NCBI GenBank assembly: GCA_030262725.1
Contig: JAJSZS010000010.1
Coordinates: 19,869 to 83,868, forward strand
Reading direction: 5' to 3'
Source of the DNA: Candidatus Desulfofervidus auxilii
Lineage (GTDB): Bacteria > Desulfobacterota > Desulfofervidia > Desulfofervidales > Desulfofervidaceae
Length of the DNA: 64,000 nt
Shown here: one piece after another, positions 1 to 8,703 of the stretch
How positions within the stretch are numbered: position 1 is the first letter of the stretch
Layout of the letters: each line of letters opens with the position of its first letter
Position numbers and translations under genes: made by a program
Notes under the pieces: generated by a model
What the model was told of the DNA's origin: nothing
What the model saw: only the letters and a program-made list of their open reading frames with translations
The model's database searches: none

Positions 1-247
1 TTACATCCTCACGTTGAGGATCTTTAAACTCCACTATGGTTTTGTTTATAAAAGGAATCTTAATACCATAAATAAATTTGCATACAAGGATATGATCCCC
101 TACAAGTAAAGTAGGAATCATAGAGCCAGAAGGTATTTTAAAGGCCTGAACAATGAAAGAGCGGATAAAAAGGGCAAGTACTATAGCAATAAGAATAGAT
201 TCTGCCCATTCACGAAGTTTTGCTTTTTGTTTTTTTACTCTTTCCAA
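1..247 (-). CDS. lepB: Signal peptidase I, N-terminal part (cut by window edge)
   Basis: Membrane serine protease that removes signal peptides from exported proteins. Only the first 82 codons are in the window. A TTG start at 247-245 follows a GAAAGGGG ribosome site. The translation shows a basic N-terminus, one membrane helix, and then the motif PSGSMIPTL, whose first Ser after Gly-context is the family's nucleophile region, followed by GDHILV. The start lies two bases beyond the lepA stop, the classic lepA-lepB order, so it is translated from the same message. The Lys general base lies outside the window. Confidence 0.93.
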   Translation of the reverse strand, partial: MERVKKQKAKLREWAESILIAIVLALFIRSFIVQAFKIPSGSMIPTLLVGDHILVCKFIYGIKIPFINKTIVEFKDPQREDV

Positions 248-249
248 TT

Positions 250-2052
250 TTATCCCCTTTCTCTTGAAAATACTGTTAAAAATGCCTCTTGTGGAATAGT
301 AACTAATCCAAGTTGTTTTAAACGCTTCTTCCCCTCTTTTTGCTTTTCTAAAAGTTTCCTTTTACGAGTAACATCCCCACCATAACATTTTGCTGTTACA
401 TCTTTACGTAATGGAGGTATACGTTCACGTGCAATTATTCTTCCTCCAATAGCTGCTTGAATAATGACTTCAAATAATTGGCGAGGAATTAAATCTCTTA
501 AACGTTCTACAAGCTTTTTCCCCTGATAATATGCCTTTTCTTTATGAACAATAAGAGAAAGGGCATCTACAGGCTGACCATTAATAAGGATATCTAATTT
601 AATAAGAGGCGATTCTTTATAACCTATAATTTCATAATCAAAAGAAGCATAACCTCGACTTAATGATTTTAACCTATCATAAAAATCTGTTAATATTTCA
701 GCAAAAGGCAATTCATAAATAAGAATAACGTGTTTTTCTGATATAAATTTCATTTCTATTTGTCTGCCTCGCCTTTCTTCACAAAGACGTATAATATTAC
801 CTAAAAATTCAAGTGGCACATGAATTTCTGCTTTAACAATAGGCTCAAGTATTCTTTTAATTTTTACTGGAGATGGTAACTTAGCAGGATTATCAACTTC
901 TATTGTTTTGCCATCAGTCAATTCTACTTTATAAACTACGGAAGGAGAAGTGCTAATTACAGAAAGGTTAAACTCTCTTTCCAATCTTTCTTGTACAATC
1001 TCCATATGCAACATACCAAGGAAACCACATCTAAAACCATAACCTAAAGCTGCCGAAGTTTCAGGTTCAAAGACAAAGGCAGAATCATTTAAATTTAGCT
1101 TTATTAAAGCTTCTTTTAAATCTTCATATTCTTTAGGATCAGAAGGATAAAATCCTGCAAATACAACAGGTTTTACTAATTTAAAACCAGGTAAAGGTTT
1201 TTCTGCAGGCTTAGTAGCTGAAGTAATAGTATCACCAATGCGAGCATCTTGTATGGTTTTTATTCCAGCCTTAACATAACCCACTTCACCAGGTCCTAAT
1301 TGATTGACAGGTTTTTGCCAAGGAGTAAATACACCGATTTCACTAACTTCATAAATCTTTTGAGATGACATTAATTTAATCTTCATGCCTAATCTAATAA
1401 CACCATTAACTACTCGAATAAGGACAACAACCCCTTGAAATGGATCAAACCAAGAGTCAAAAATAAGTGCTTGTAAAGGCATTTCTATATTTCCAATAGG
1501 AGGAGGGATACGTTTTACAACTGCTTCAAGTACTTCCTTTGTACCAATTCCTTTTTTAGCGCTAGTAAGGATGACTTCAGAGGTATTAAGACCTAAAACT
1601 TCTTCAATCTCTTTTTTGACTCTTTCAGGGTCTGCATTAGGTAAATCAATCTTATTAATTACTGGTATAATCTCAAGCCCCTCTTCTACTGCAAGATAAG
1701 CATTTGTTACTGTCTGTGCTTCTACTCCTTGAACTGCATCTACTAAAAGGATAGCTCCTTCACAGGCAGCAAGACTACGAGAGACTTCATAGGTAAAATC
1801 TACATGTCCTGGTGTATCAATAAGATTTAATATATAATCTTTACCATCTTCTGCTTTATATTGAAGACGGACAGTTTGAGCCTTTATGGTAATTCCTCTT
1901 TCTCTTTCTAAATCCATTTGATCTAAAAATTGTTCCTTCATCTTTTCAGGAGGTACAGCTTTAGTAAGCTCTAAAATTCTATCTGCCAAAGTAGATTTAC
2001 CGTGGTCTATGTGAGCGATTATGCAGAAATTTCTAATATTTTTCACTTTCAT
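250..2052 (-). CDS. lepA: Elongation factor 4 (LepA) GTPase
   Basis: Ribosome-associated translational GTPase thought to back-translocate or remodel stalled ribosomes. At 600 aa it has the normal family length. The G1 motif AHIDHGKST is near residue 13, DTPGHVDF (G3) near 80 and NKID (G4) near 133. EF-G-like domains II, III and V follow, with the LepA-specific C-terminal domain ending in a basic tail. Its start overlaps the 3' end of the ROK kinase gene by 20 bases, and lepB follows at once, so it sits late in the trp-led operon. Confidence 0.98.
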   Translation of the reverse strand: MKVKNIRNFCIIAHIDHGKSTLADRILELTKAVPPEKMKEQFLDQMDLERERGITIKAQTVRLQYKAEDGKDYILNLIDTPGHVDFTYEVSRSLAACEGAILLVDAVQGVEAQTVTNAYLAVEEGLEIIPVINKIDLPNADPERVKKEIEEVLGLNTSEVILTSAKKGIGTKEVLEAVVKRIPPPIGNIEMPLQALIFDSWFDPFQGVVVLIRVVNGVIRLGMKIKLMSSQKIYEVSEIGVFTPWQKPVNQLGPGEVGYVKAGIKTIQDARIGDTITSATKPAEKPLPGFKLVKPVVFAGFYPSDPKEYEDLKEALIKLNLNDSAFVFEPETSAALGYGFRCGFLGMLHMEIVQERLEREFNLSVISTSPSVVYKVELTDGKTIEVDNPAKLPSPVKIKRILEPIVKAEIHVPLEFLGNIIRLCEERRGRQIEMKFISEKHVILIYELPFAEILTDFYDRLKSLSRGYASFDYEIIGYKESPLIKLDILINGQPVDALSLIVHKEKAYYQGKKLVERLRDLIPRQLFEVIIQAAIGGRIIARERIPPLRKDVTAKCYGGDVTRKRKLLEKQKEGKKRLKQLGLVTIPQEAFLTVFSRERG

Positions 2053-2992
2053 TTCCCAGCTTCTGTTTCACTAAATAGCATGCGCCATAAATACCAGCCA
2101 TATCTCCCAATTTTGTTTTTAAAATCTCTACTTCCCCATAATTAATAGATAATAATTCATACATTAATGTTTCTTTTAAAGGGCCTATAAATGCATCCCA
2201 AGCATCACTCATTCCACCACCAATAATAACAGTATTAAACCCAAATATATTGCACAAATTGGCGATTCCTATTCCTAAAGCCCAACCAACTAAATAGAAT
2301 AAATAGTTAGCTAAAATATCACCTCTTTTAGCAGCCGTAAAGACATCTTTAGCTGTAAATTTTTCTTTTTTATTTAAAATTGAAGGCATGCCTGCCTTAA
2401 TATGTTTTTCAGCCCTTCTGACAAGCCAACCAGCTGAAGCAAATGTTTCAAGACATCCTTTACGTCCACAAAGACACCTTTCTCCATTTGGATCAATCTT
2501 CATATGACCAATTTCTGCTGCACTAGAATAACCACTAAAAAGACGATTTTCATAAACAATACCTCCACCTACACCAGTACCTAATGTAAGTAAAAAAAAG
2601 TTTTTCTTTCCTCTACCTGCCCCTTGCCAGGCTTCTCCTAAAGCAATAAGATTAGCATCATTTTCAATAAAAATAGGTAAATTTGGCAAATTTTCTTTTA
2701 GAGTAGAAACAAGAGAAATATTGCGCCAACCTGGTAAATTGGGAGAAAAACAAACAATACCTTCTTTTGGTCTTAATATTCCAGCAATACCAATACCTAT
2801 ACCTAAAAGATTTATTTCTGAATAAGAATTTTTTATTTTTCTTATAAGATTATAAATTTTTTCAACAACAGTTTTTACACCTTTTTTGGCTTCAGTAGGC
2901 TCTTTATAGAAATCAATAATCTCTCCATTTTCTGATATTAAACCACAACGTAAATTTGTGCCTCCTATATCAAAACCAATAAAACCCTTCAT
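2033..2992 (-). CDS. ROK-family sugar kinase, probable glucokinase
   Basis: Predicted cytoplasmic ATP-dependent sugar kinase. The N-terminal DIGGTN phosphate-binding motif is at residues 8-13. The catalytic E-N-D triad is at 110-112, the LGTGVGGG motif near 137, and the ROK zinc site is H163 with C173, C175 and C180. Length (319 aa) is typical of ROK glucokinases. The start codon overlaps the HAD gene stop in an ATGA arrangement, implying translational coupling. Glucose is the likeliest substrate, and the glycogen enzymes elsewhere in the window would supply glucose. Other hexoses or N-acetyl sugars cannot be excluded. Confidence 0.88.
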   Translation of the reverse strand: MKGFIGFDIGGTNLRCGLISENGEIIDFYKEPTEAKKGVKTVVEKIYNLIRKIKNSYSEINLLGIGIGIAGILRPKEGIVCFSPNLPGWRNISLVSTLKENLPNLPIFIENDANLIALGEAWQGAGRGKKNFFLLTLGTGVGGGIVYENRLFSGYSSAAEIGHMKIDPNGERCLCGRKGCLETFASAGWLVRRAEKHIKAGMPSILNKKEKFTAKDVFTAAKRGDILANYLFYLVGWALGIGIANLCNIFGFNTVIIGGGMSDAWDAFIGPLKETLMYELLSINYGEVEILKTKLGDMAGIYGACYLVKQKLGNESEKY

Positions 2993-3558
2993 AATTTATT
3001 TATTATTTCTAAAATTTCCTTTAACCTTTTGATCCTTTTTCCTACCTTTACATAACGATTCCATGGTTGATCATAGACAAAGATCTTCATTTTAGGCATT
3101 TCCATAGCAATTTTTGTAATTACATCAGGTCTATCTTCTACAAAAAAGCACTTATGGCTATTTACGCAATAATTTATCTTTTCTTGAGGATTTGTAACAA
3201 TGAGTTGATCAAAATAAAAGTCATTATTTTTTAACCAATAAAAAGTAAGCTCACGCAAATAAGGAGGACGCGCTGTCACAAAAATAATTTTCCATCCTGC
3301 CTTACTTAAAATCTCTGTTACTTTAGCTGCATCAGGCATAGGAGGGATATTAATATAAAAATCTGGTTGGGTAAATTTTGTTAAAAGGAATTCTATTTCA
3401 AATTCATTGAGCCAAGAAAGACGAGTAATTTCATATTCAGTAATGTCTTCTATTCTTACCCAAGGTTTATTTAACTCTTTTTGAACTATCTCTATCATAG
3501 CTGTGCCTGTATCCGCCACTACACCATCTATATCAAAAAAACCAATTTTCTCTTTCAT
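2989..3558 (-). CDS. HAD-superfamily hydrolase, 5'(3')-nucleotidase-like
   Basis: Small HAD phosphatase of 189 aa. The catalytic DIDG motif gives nucleophile D9 and acid/base D11. A Thr of the second HAD motif lies in FVTARPP near residue 97, and a VEDRPD acidic motif lies near 142. The layout resembles NT5C-type deoxyribonucleotidases and YqfW-like phosphatases. The exact substrate cannot be read from sequence. It overlaps trpD upstream and the ROK kinase downstream by four bases each (ATGA), so it is a coupled member of the trp-led operon without an obvious role in Trp synthesis. Confidence 0.8.
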   Translation of the reverse strand: MKEKIGFFDIDGVVADTGTAMIEIVQKELNKPWVRIEDITEYEITRLSWLNEFEIEFLLTKFTQPDFYINIPPMPDAAKVTEILSKAGWKIIFVTARPPYLRELTFYWLKNNDFYFDQLIVTNPQEKINYCVNSHKCFFVEDRPDVITKIAMEMPKMKIFVYDQPWNRYVKVGKRIKRLKEILEIINKL

Positions 3559-4568
3559 TTTGCCATTTTTATCAATTTCTCTAATTTTTCATAAGCCTTT
3601 TTACTCTTTATAACCTCTTTAGCCAAATCAATACCATCTTCCCAATTTTTAACTAAATTAGTGATTTTAAATACAGCCGCTGCATTAAGCAACACCATAT
3701 CATATTTTGCTCCTTTTTCTTTATCTAAAAGAATATCTTTTAATAATTGAGCATTATATTCTCTATCCTTACCTTTTATTTCCTCTTCAGAAGCTATATT
3801 TAAACCAAAAGATTTTGGGTTAATTTCATATTCAAATATTTCTCCTTCCTTTAATTCAGCAATATATGTTTTTCCTGTAATTGTAATTTCATCATATCCA
3901 CCTTCACCATGAACAATCATAGCCCCCTTTAAACCTAAATTTTTTGAAACATGAGCTAATGGAGAAAGCCATTTTTTATCATATACTCCTATTACTTGAT
4001 GGGTAGTTTTTGCTGGGTTGGTAAGAGGACCTAAAATATTAAAAATTGTGCGTAATCCCAATTCTCTTCTAGGAGAAAGGGCATATTTCATGGCTGGATG
4101 AAACTTTGGGGCAAAAAGGAATCCTATACCTATTTCATCAATGCACCTTGCTACTTTTTTTATATCTAATTCTAAATTTATACCCAAAGCCTCAATGACA
4201 TCAGCACTCCCACAATGGCTTGAGACAGAACGGTTCCCATGTTTAGCTACCTTTAATCCAGCTCCCGCTACAACAAAGGCAGTAACTGTTGAGACATTAA
4301 AAGTATTCTTTCCATCACCTCCAGTGCCACATGTATCTACTAAAGGTTTATCTCTTTTAACTTCTATTTTATATGCCTTATCCCTTATAACCTTTGCTGC
4401 AGATGTAATCTCAGTTATTGTCTCACCTTTCATACGTAATGCTACTAAAAATGCACCAATTTGGGCTGGTGTAGCCTTTCCTTCCATTATGGCTGACATA
4501 AAATAAGTCATCTCATCCTTATCTAAATCCTTACCTTCAACTAATTTCCCCAAAATACCCTTTAACAT
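3555..4568 (-). CDS. trpD: Anthranilate phosphoribosyltransferase
   Basis: Second step of tryptophan synthesis, joining anthranilate to PRPP. The 337 aa protein is full length. The PRPP-binding glycine-rich loop DTCGTGGDGKNTF is near residue 78, KHGNRSVSSHCGSADVLE-type anthranilate/PRPP residues follow near 106, and the RRELGLRTIFNILGPLTNP signature is near 168. It lies eight bases after the VKOR-thioredoxin gene. trpC, trpF, trpB and trpA are not in this operon, so the rest of the pathway must lie elsewhere. Confidence 0.97.
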   Translation of the reverse strand: MLKGILGKLVEGKDLDKDEMTYFMSAIMEGKATPAQIGAFLVALRMKGETITEITSAAKVIRDKAYKIEVKRDKPLVDTCGTGGDGKNTFNVSTVTAFVVAGAGLKVAKHGNRSVSSHCGSADVIEALGINLELDIKKVARCIDEIGIGFLFAPKFHPAMKYALSPRRELGLRTIFNILGPLTNPAKTTHQVIGVYDKKWLSPLAHVSKNLGLKGAMIVHGEGGYDEITITGKTYIAELKEGEIFEYEINPKSFGLNIASEEEIKGKDREYNAQLLKDILLDKEKGAKYDMVLLNAAAVFKITNLVKNWEDGIDLAKEVIKSKKAYEKLEKLIKMAK

Positions 4569-4576
4569 AATACCTC

Positions 4577-5368
4577 CTATTTGCAGGTATTAAGACCACA
4601 AGTTCCTTGTGGTTGATAAAAAAACAGTTCAGGAAATTGTTTCTTTTCTATCCCTTGCAAAATACACTGCTCTCCTACAAAGATTTCTTTTTTTCCTTTT
4701 TCCTCTATCAAAAGCACAGGTACTTCTTTTATCCCTAATTTTTTAAGTAAAAAAGAACATCTTTCTGCTTCACAGACATAAAGTTTTAAATCTCCTTTAT
4801 AATGATTTAAAAAATAATTAAGTAATTTTTTACAATGTGGACAATTTTCCTTTACAAAAAGATACCATTTATCTTTTGGATTACCTTTTATATAGCAAAT
4901 TTTTGCCATTTCTTCTAAAGTGCCTGTCATTGGCAAAATCAAATAAGTAGCAAATATTACCATAATAAGGCTTACTATGCCTGCTAATGCTGTAAGGCGA
5001 TGATAGGTAAAGAGATAAATCAGAGTAATGATTAAAAAAAGAGTGCCAACAATAAGACAAAAGCTACATAAATGAGAAAGGAAAAAAAATTGAATTCCTA
5101 TTAAATAACCCTCAACAGAAAGCACACCAATTAAAATAATATCTATTATAGGAAATAGATTCCTTTTTTTAGATAAAAAAAATAATAAAGAAAGAACTAG
5201 AAATATAGTTGTTCCAATAATCAATATAAAATTTTCATTACGAGCTAAACCCATAGCAAGTTGGCATCCTTCAGTTTGACATATAGATTTACCCTGTTGT
5301 TTGAGAAATAGTTCCAATATAATAAAAAATGCCCCAAAAAGATTTAATCCAATAAGTATGCGTCTCAT
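4577..5368 (-). CDS. VKOR-thioredoxin fusion, disulfide-forming membrane protein
   Basis: Predicted inner-membrane oxidase that makes disulfides, passing electrons to quinone. Residues 1-155 form about five membrane helices with the VKOR features: loop cysteines C30 and C35 and the active-site C101-x2-C104. After the last helix comes a thioredoxin-like domain with a C176-P-H-C179 site, then further Cys near the C-terminus. This single-chain VKOR-Trx layout does the work of DsbB plus DsbA in several bacteria. The Trx part probably faces the periplasm. It overlaps trpG by four bases (ATGA) and precedes trpD, an unexpected guest in a trp operon. Confidence 0.88.
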   Translation of the reverse strand: MRRILIGLNLFGAFFIILELFLKQQGKSICQTEGCQLAMGLARNENFILIIGTTIFLVLSLLFFLSKKRNLFPIIDIILIGVLSVEGYLIGIQFFFLSHLCSFCLIVGTLFLIITLIYLFTYHRLTALAGIVSLIMVIFATYLILPMTGTLEEMAKICYIKGNPKDKWYLFVKENCPHCKKLLNYFLNHYKGDLKLYVCEAERCSFLLKKLGIKEVPVLLIEEKGKKEIFVGEQCILQGIEKKQFPELFFYQPQGTCGLNTCK

Positions 5369-5931
5369 TTTAGATTTAAAAAATTTTCAAGTAATTTTAA
5401 ACCATCTTCTGTAAGAATGGACTCAGGATGAAATTGTACCCCTTCTATTGTATATTCTTTATGACGAATGCCCATAATTTCATCATCTTCACTTATAGCA
5501 CTAACTTCTAAACAGGAAGGTAAACTTTGTCTTTCAACAGCAAGAGAATGGTATCTAGTGGCAATAAATGGATTTTTTAACCCTTTGTAAATAGTTTTTT
5601 CATCATGAAATATATTTGAAGTCTTCCCATGCATAATATGCTTTGCCTGAATAATTCGACCCCCAAAGGCAGCAGCAATAGACTGATGTCCCAAACATAC
5701 ACCAAGAATAGGAATTTTTCCAGCAAAATGTCGAATAGCTTCTATAGAAATACCTGCCTTCTCAGGTGTACAAGGACCAGGTGAAATAACTAAATAATCT
5801 GGTTTTAAATCTTCTAATTCTTTTATCTTTATTTGATCATTTCTAAAAACTGTTACTTTTTTACCAAGCACTTCGAAATACTGAACCAAATTATAAGTGA
5901 ATGAATCATAATTATCTATAACTACTAACAT
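5365..5931 (-). CDS. trpG: Anthranilate synthase glutamine amidotransferase subunit
   Basis: Class I glutamine amidotransferase that feeds ammonia to TrpE. At 188 aa it is a stand-alone TrpG/PabA. The catalytic triad is visible: C79 in GVCLGHQ, then H168 and E170 in GVQFHPES. The N-terminal [12 protein letters not shown] motif is typical of TrpG/PabA. No separate pabA appears here, so it may also serve p-aminobenzoate synthase. It begins nine bases after trpE, behind a weak TAGGAG-type site. Confidence 0.97.
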   Translation of the reverse strand: MLVVIDNYDSFTYNLVQYFEVLGKKVTVFRNDQIKIKELEDLKPDYLVISPGPCTPEKAGISIEAIRHFAGKIPILGVCLGHQSIAAAFGGRIIQAKHIMHGKTSNIFHDEKTIYKGLKNPFIATRYHSLAVERQSLPSCLEVSAISEDDEIMGIRHKEYTIEGVQFHPESILTEDGLKLLENFLNLK

Positions 5932-5940
5932 ATCTTACTC

Positions 5941-7410
5941 CTAAAGACCATTTTTCGTCCATTCTATTGCTTTTAACATTGCTTTAGCCTTATTTATAGT
6001 TTCTTCATATTCTCTTTGAGGTATTGAATCTGCTACAATACCTGCACCTACTTGAATATAAAGCTTATTTTTCCAAGCAACAATTGTGCGAATAGTAATA
6101 CAAAAATCCATCTCTCCAGAAAAACTAAAATAACCTACTGCTCCAGCATAAGGCCCTCTTTTAGTAGGTTCAAGTTCTTCAATAATTTCCATTGCCCTTA
6201 CTTTTGGTGCTCCACTTACTGTACCAGCAGGAAATGTAGCTTTTAAAACCGTAAAAGCATCTTCACCTTTTTTTAATTCTCCAATTACATTAGAAACAAT
6301 ATGCATAACATGAGAATATCTTTCAATAACCATTAATTCTGTAACTTTTACACTGCCTCCTTTTGCTACTCTTCCAACATCATTTCTTCCTAAATCTACT
6401 AACATAATATGTTCGGCTCTTTCCTTTGGATCGGCCAAAAGTTCTTTTTCTAAAGCCTTATCCTCTTCTTCTGTTTTTCCCCTAGGTCTTGTACCAGCAA
6501 TAGGACGTACTGTAATAATATCTTTTTCAAGCCTTACTAATATTTCAGGTGAAGCCCCTATTAATTTTAATTCTCCAAAATTTAAATAAAACATATATGG
6601 AGAAGGATTGAGACTTCTTAAAGCTCGATAAATACTAAAATCCTCTCCTTCAAAATCCACTTCTAATCTCTGCGAAAGCACAACCTGAATAGCATCACCT
6701 GCTATAATATAATCCCGTGCTTTTTTAACTGCTTCCATAAAACTAGATGGAGTGAAATTGGATTTTACTTCTGAAAGAATGAAAAGAGAAGTAGGATATT
6801 TTAAAGGAGAAGCTAGACAATCTATTCTTGATTCAATACGTTTTTTAGCTTCATTATAGAGAAATTCAGCATTTTTTCCTTCTTCTATTAATACAAAATT
6901 AACTATTTTCATTTTATGACTGACATGATCAAAAATAATTAATTCTTGTGGTAAAACAAATATAGCCTCAGGAATATTTGTGTCTTTTTTAGAAATTGAG
7001 GGAAGTCTTTCCCAACAACGCACAACATCATAAGAAAAATATCCTACAAGTCCTCCTTGAAAACGAGGAAGTCCTGCTACCTTGGCTAAGCGAAATGTAG
7101 AGAGAATTTGTCTTAAGATGGGGAGTGGGTCATTTACTTGCAAAAACTTTTTTTCTTTTTCTTTTTGCTTAATTTTTATTTCTGGAATTTCATAAAAAAC
7201 AATAAGAAGTGGATTTAAACCAATAAAGCTATAACGACCGAATCTTTCTCCTCTTTCAACACTTTCTAAAAGAAATGAAAAACCTTTATCTTTTAGCTTT
7301 AAATAAGTTGATACTGGTGTTTCAATATCTGCTAATAATTCTTTATAAACAGGAACAAGATTATACTCTTTGGCTAGTGTTTTAAATTCCTCAATTCCTG
7401 GTATAAACAT
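5941..7410 (-). CDS. trpE: Anthranilate synthase component I
   Basis: Converts chorismate and ammonia to anthranilate. The 489 aa protein has the N-terminal regulatory domain with an LLES element followed by GRYSFIG, the Trp-feedback site in the family. The chorismate-binding domain covers about residues 220-480, with [11 protein letters not shown], the IAGTRPRG motif and GAVGYF. A strong AGGAGG site lies seven bases before the ATG. It is the first structural gene after the leader and intrinsic terminator at 7426-7452, so it is the direct target of the attenuator. Confidence 0.97.
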   Translation of the reverse strand: MFIPGIEEFKTLAKEYNLVPVYKELLADIETPVSTYLKLKDKGFSFLLESVERGERFGRYSFIGLNPLLIVFYEIPEIKIKQKEKEKKFLQVNDPLPILRQILSTFRLAKVAGLPRFQGGLVGYFSYDVVRCWERLPSISKKDTNIPEAIFVLPQELIIFDHVSHKMKIVNFVLIEEGKNAEFLYNEAKKRIESRIDCLASPLKYPTSLFILSEVKSNFTPSSFMEAVKKARDYIIAGDAIQVVLSQRLEVDFEGEDFSIYRALRSLNPSPYMFYLNFGELKLIGASPEILVRLEKDIITVRPIAGTRPRGKTEEEDKALEKELLADPKERAEHIMLVDLGRNDVGRVAKGGSVKVTELMVIERYSHVMHIVSNVIGELKKGEDAFTVLKATFPAGTVSGAPKVRAMEIIEELEPTKRGPYAGAVGYFSFSGEMDFCITIRTIVAWKNKLYIQVGAGIVADSIPQREYEETINKAKAMLKAIEWTKNGL

Positions 7411-7425
7411 TTTTTCCTCCTAAAT

Positions 7426-7452
7426 AAAAAAGCCGTGGTTTGCCACGGCTTT
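7426..7452 (-). terminator. Intrinsic terminator of the trp attenuator
   Basis: On the minus strand the ten-base arm 7452-7443 (AAAGCCGTGG) pairs with 7438-7429 (CCACGGCTTT) around a four-base loop. Six T's at 7431-7426 follow. It lies just upstream of the trpE ribosome site, between the leader peptide and the structural genes, which is the position of a classic attenuation terminator. Confidence 0.92.
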
Positions 7453-7552
7453 AAATGAATTAAGCCGTGGGCTACTGCTATGGAGCAACCCACGGCTTTC
7501 TTATATTTTATAGTGGTGGGCTCACTCCATAGCAGTCCGGAGGAGCCACCAC
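7429..7552 (-). promoter_or_regulatory. trp attenuator: three stem-loops with alternative pairings
   Basis: Hairpin A pairs 7552-7543, which contains the second and third Trp codons, with 7523-7513. Hairpin B pairs 7498-7489 with 7471-7462 (ten bases each, AAGCCGTGGG-type arms). Hairpin C is the terminator. Two alternative pairings exist. The loop of A (7536-7525, ACTGCTATGGAG) is a perfect 12-base complement of the loop of B (7485-7474). The 3' arm of B can also pair with the 5' arm of C, because B and C share the same AGCCGTGG/CCACGGCT arms. A ribosome stalled at the Trp codons would free the A loop, open B and stop C from forming. The pairings are seen in the sequence; the mechanism is inferred from known trp attenuators. 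Confidence 0.88.
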
Positions 7553-7569
7553 CAATAATTTAACATCAT
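7522..7569 (-). CDS. trpL: trp leader peptide with three consecutive Trp codons
   Basis: Short ORF reading MMLNYWWWLLRTAME and ending at TGA (7524-7522). Trp codons are at 7554-7546. Two further in-frame ATGs at 7578 and 7575 would give MMG-MMLNY and so on. I prefer the ATG at 7569 because it falls exactly where transcription should begin from the promoter at 7576-7604, giving a leaderless message. No Shine-Dalgarno sequence precedes any of the starts. Position before trpE, the WWW run and the overlap with hairpin A identify it as a trp attenuator leader, too short for ordinary gene finders. Confidence 0.88.
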   Translation of the reverse strand: MMLNYWWWLLRTAME

Positions 7570-7575
7570 GCCCAT

Positions 7576-7604
7576 CATATAACTTAGTCTTTTTAAAAAG
7601 TCAA
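7576..7604 (-). promoter_or_regulatory. Promoter of the trp-led operon
   Basis: A -35 box TTGACT (7604-7599), a 17-base spacer and a -10 box TATATG (7581-7576). Initiation six to seven bases later would fall on the A of the leader ATG at 7569. It lies just downstream of the DHH gene stop at 7620. Confidence 0.75.
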
Positions 7605-7619
7605 TTCTATTAAATGAAT

Positions 7620-8582
7620 TTAACTATTTTTTTCATTAATTTTGTTTTTTAAAATAGCAATAATCTCCTCTGCAATTTTTTGTGCTTCAGAAGCCTCATC
7701 TACATTGATTCCTCCTGCTGTAGGATGACCACCACCTCCATAATTAGCACAGATTTTTCCTATATTAATAGAATGAATATTTTTCTCCCAAGGATTAGCA
7801 CTGACTATAATCATATAACGACCACTTTGCATTGCAAGAATACCTACTACATAAAGGCATTCTGGATAGAAATAATAAGGTGCCCAACGGCATGTTAAAA
7901 ATCTTTGTGGCATACTGAAAAAAACAATTCTATTTTCTGGGTCAAAAATAGCATTTTTTTGAAACTCTTGTAATATTTCATTGCGCATTTTTTTTGCTCT
8001 TTCAAAACGCCATTCTACAATTAAAGGTAGAGGTATTTTTGAAGAAATGAGCTGATCTTTGTATTGAAAGAATAAACGTGCAAGTTCTATTAAATAAGCA
8101 TTATCTCCTTCTATACCTAAAGAAAGATGAATTTTAAGTGGTTTTTCTTTACAAGTTATAAGTTCTTCTAAAGAGAATCTAGCACTATCTATTTTATCTG
8201 CCCACATTACCAATTCTTTAAAATTTAAATTGCGATAAGAAAAAACATCATAAAGCACTTCCCATATAAGTAAAGCACAAGAAGATTTTTTTGGGTCAAA
8301 AAAGTGCCGACTTGGTTCAAGTGGCCCTTCATAGTTATTTAAGCCAGTTTGATGGTGATCAAACCAATATGTTGCCTGAGGATGGAAGATATAGTCTAAA
8401 ACAAAGCTTATATCTCCTTTTAATGTAGTTTTTGTCCAATTGTTTTTTAAACCATAGCCTACAGGGAAAAATTTTATTTGAGAAGGAGACCATTTTTCTT
8501 TAACATAATCAGCGATTAAAGCAGCAGAAACTATCCCATCAAAATCACGATGGAAATAAATGGCAATTTCCTTCTGTTCCAT
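7620..8582 (-). CDS. DHH/DHHA1-family phosphoesterase
   Basis: Predicted Mn-dependent phosphodiesterase of the NrnA/RecJ-like superfamily, about 320 aa. Motif I is HRDFDGIVSA near residue 12, the DHH motif is in YWFDHHQTG near 73, and the C-terminal DHHA1 domain carries YGGGGHPTAGG near 285, a nucleotide-contacting loop. Substrates could be short oligonucleotides, pAp or cyclic dinucleotides; sequence alone does not decide. I start at the ATG at 8582, six bases after AGGAG, rather than at the GTG one codon upstream. It is transcribed alone, away from the GT4 gene. Confidence 0.88.
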   Translation of the reverse strand: MEQKEIAIYFHRDFDGIVSAALIADYVKEKWSPSQIKFFPVGYGLKNNWTKTTLKGDISFVLDYIFHPQATYWFDHHQTGLNNYEGPLEPSRHFFDPKKSSCALLIWEVLYDVFSYRNLNFKELVMWADKIDSARFSLEELITCKEKPLKIHLSLGIEGDNAYLIELARLFFQYKDQLISSKIPLPLIVEWRFERAKKMRNEILQEFQKNAIFDPENRIVFFSMPQRFLTCRWAPYYFYPECLYVVGILAMQSGRYMIIVSANPWEKNIHSINIGKICANYGGGGHPTAGGINVDEASEAQKIAEEIIAILKNKINEKNS

Positions 8583-8609
8583 CACTTTCTCCTAAAAATT
8601 TTTTGCATA

Positions 8610-8638
8610 GTTATAGCCTTAAATCTTTTTGCTGGCAA
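8610..8638 (-). promoter_or_regulatory. Promoter of the DHH phosphoesterase gene
   Basis: TTGCCA at 8638-8633, a 17-base spacer, and TATAAC at 8615-8610. Predicted initiation near 8603 leaves about 20 untranslated bases carrying the AGGAG ribosome site. Confidence 0.6.
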
Positions 8639-8703
8639 TCTCACTTGTCTCTTAAAAAGTTGTACTTATTTATATTAAAAAATAATAATAAGGAGGTGAA
8701 AGG

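Noticed and set aside
4141..4506. 121-codon frame antisense to trpD
   Set aside because: Low-complexity composition and complete overlap with a certain gene in the opposite direction.
8660..8688. TTGTAC-17-TAATAA as a promoter for the GT4 gene
   Set aside because: Initiation would fall inside the ribosome site that the gene clearly uses, so this placement is unlikely; the true promoter is not obvious.
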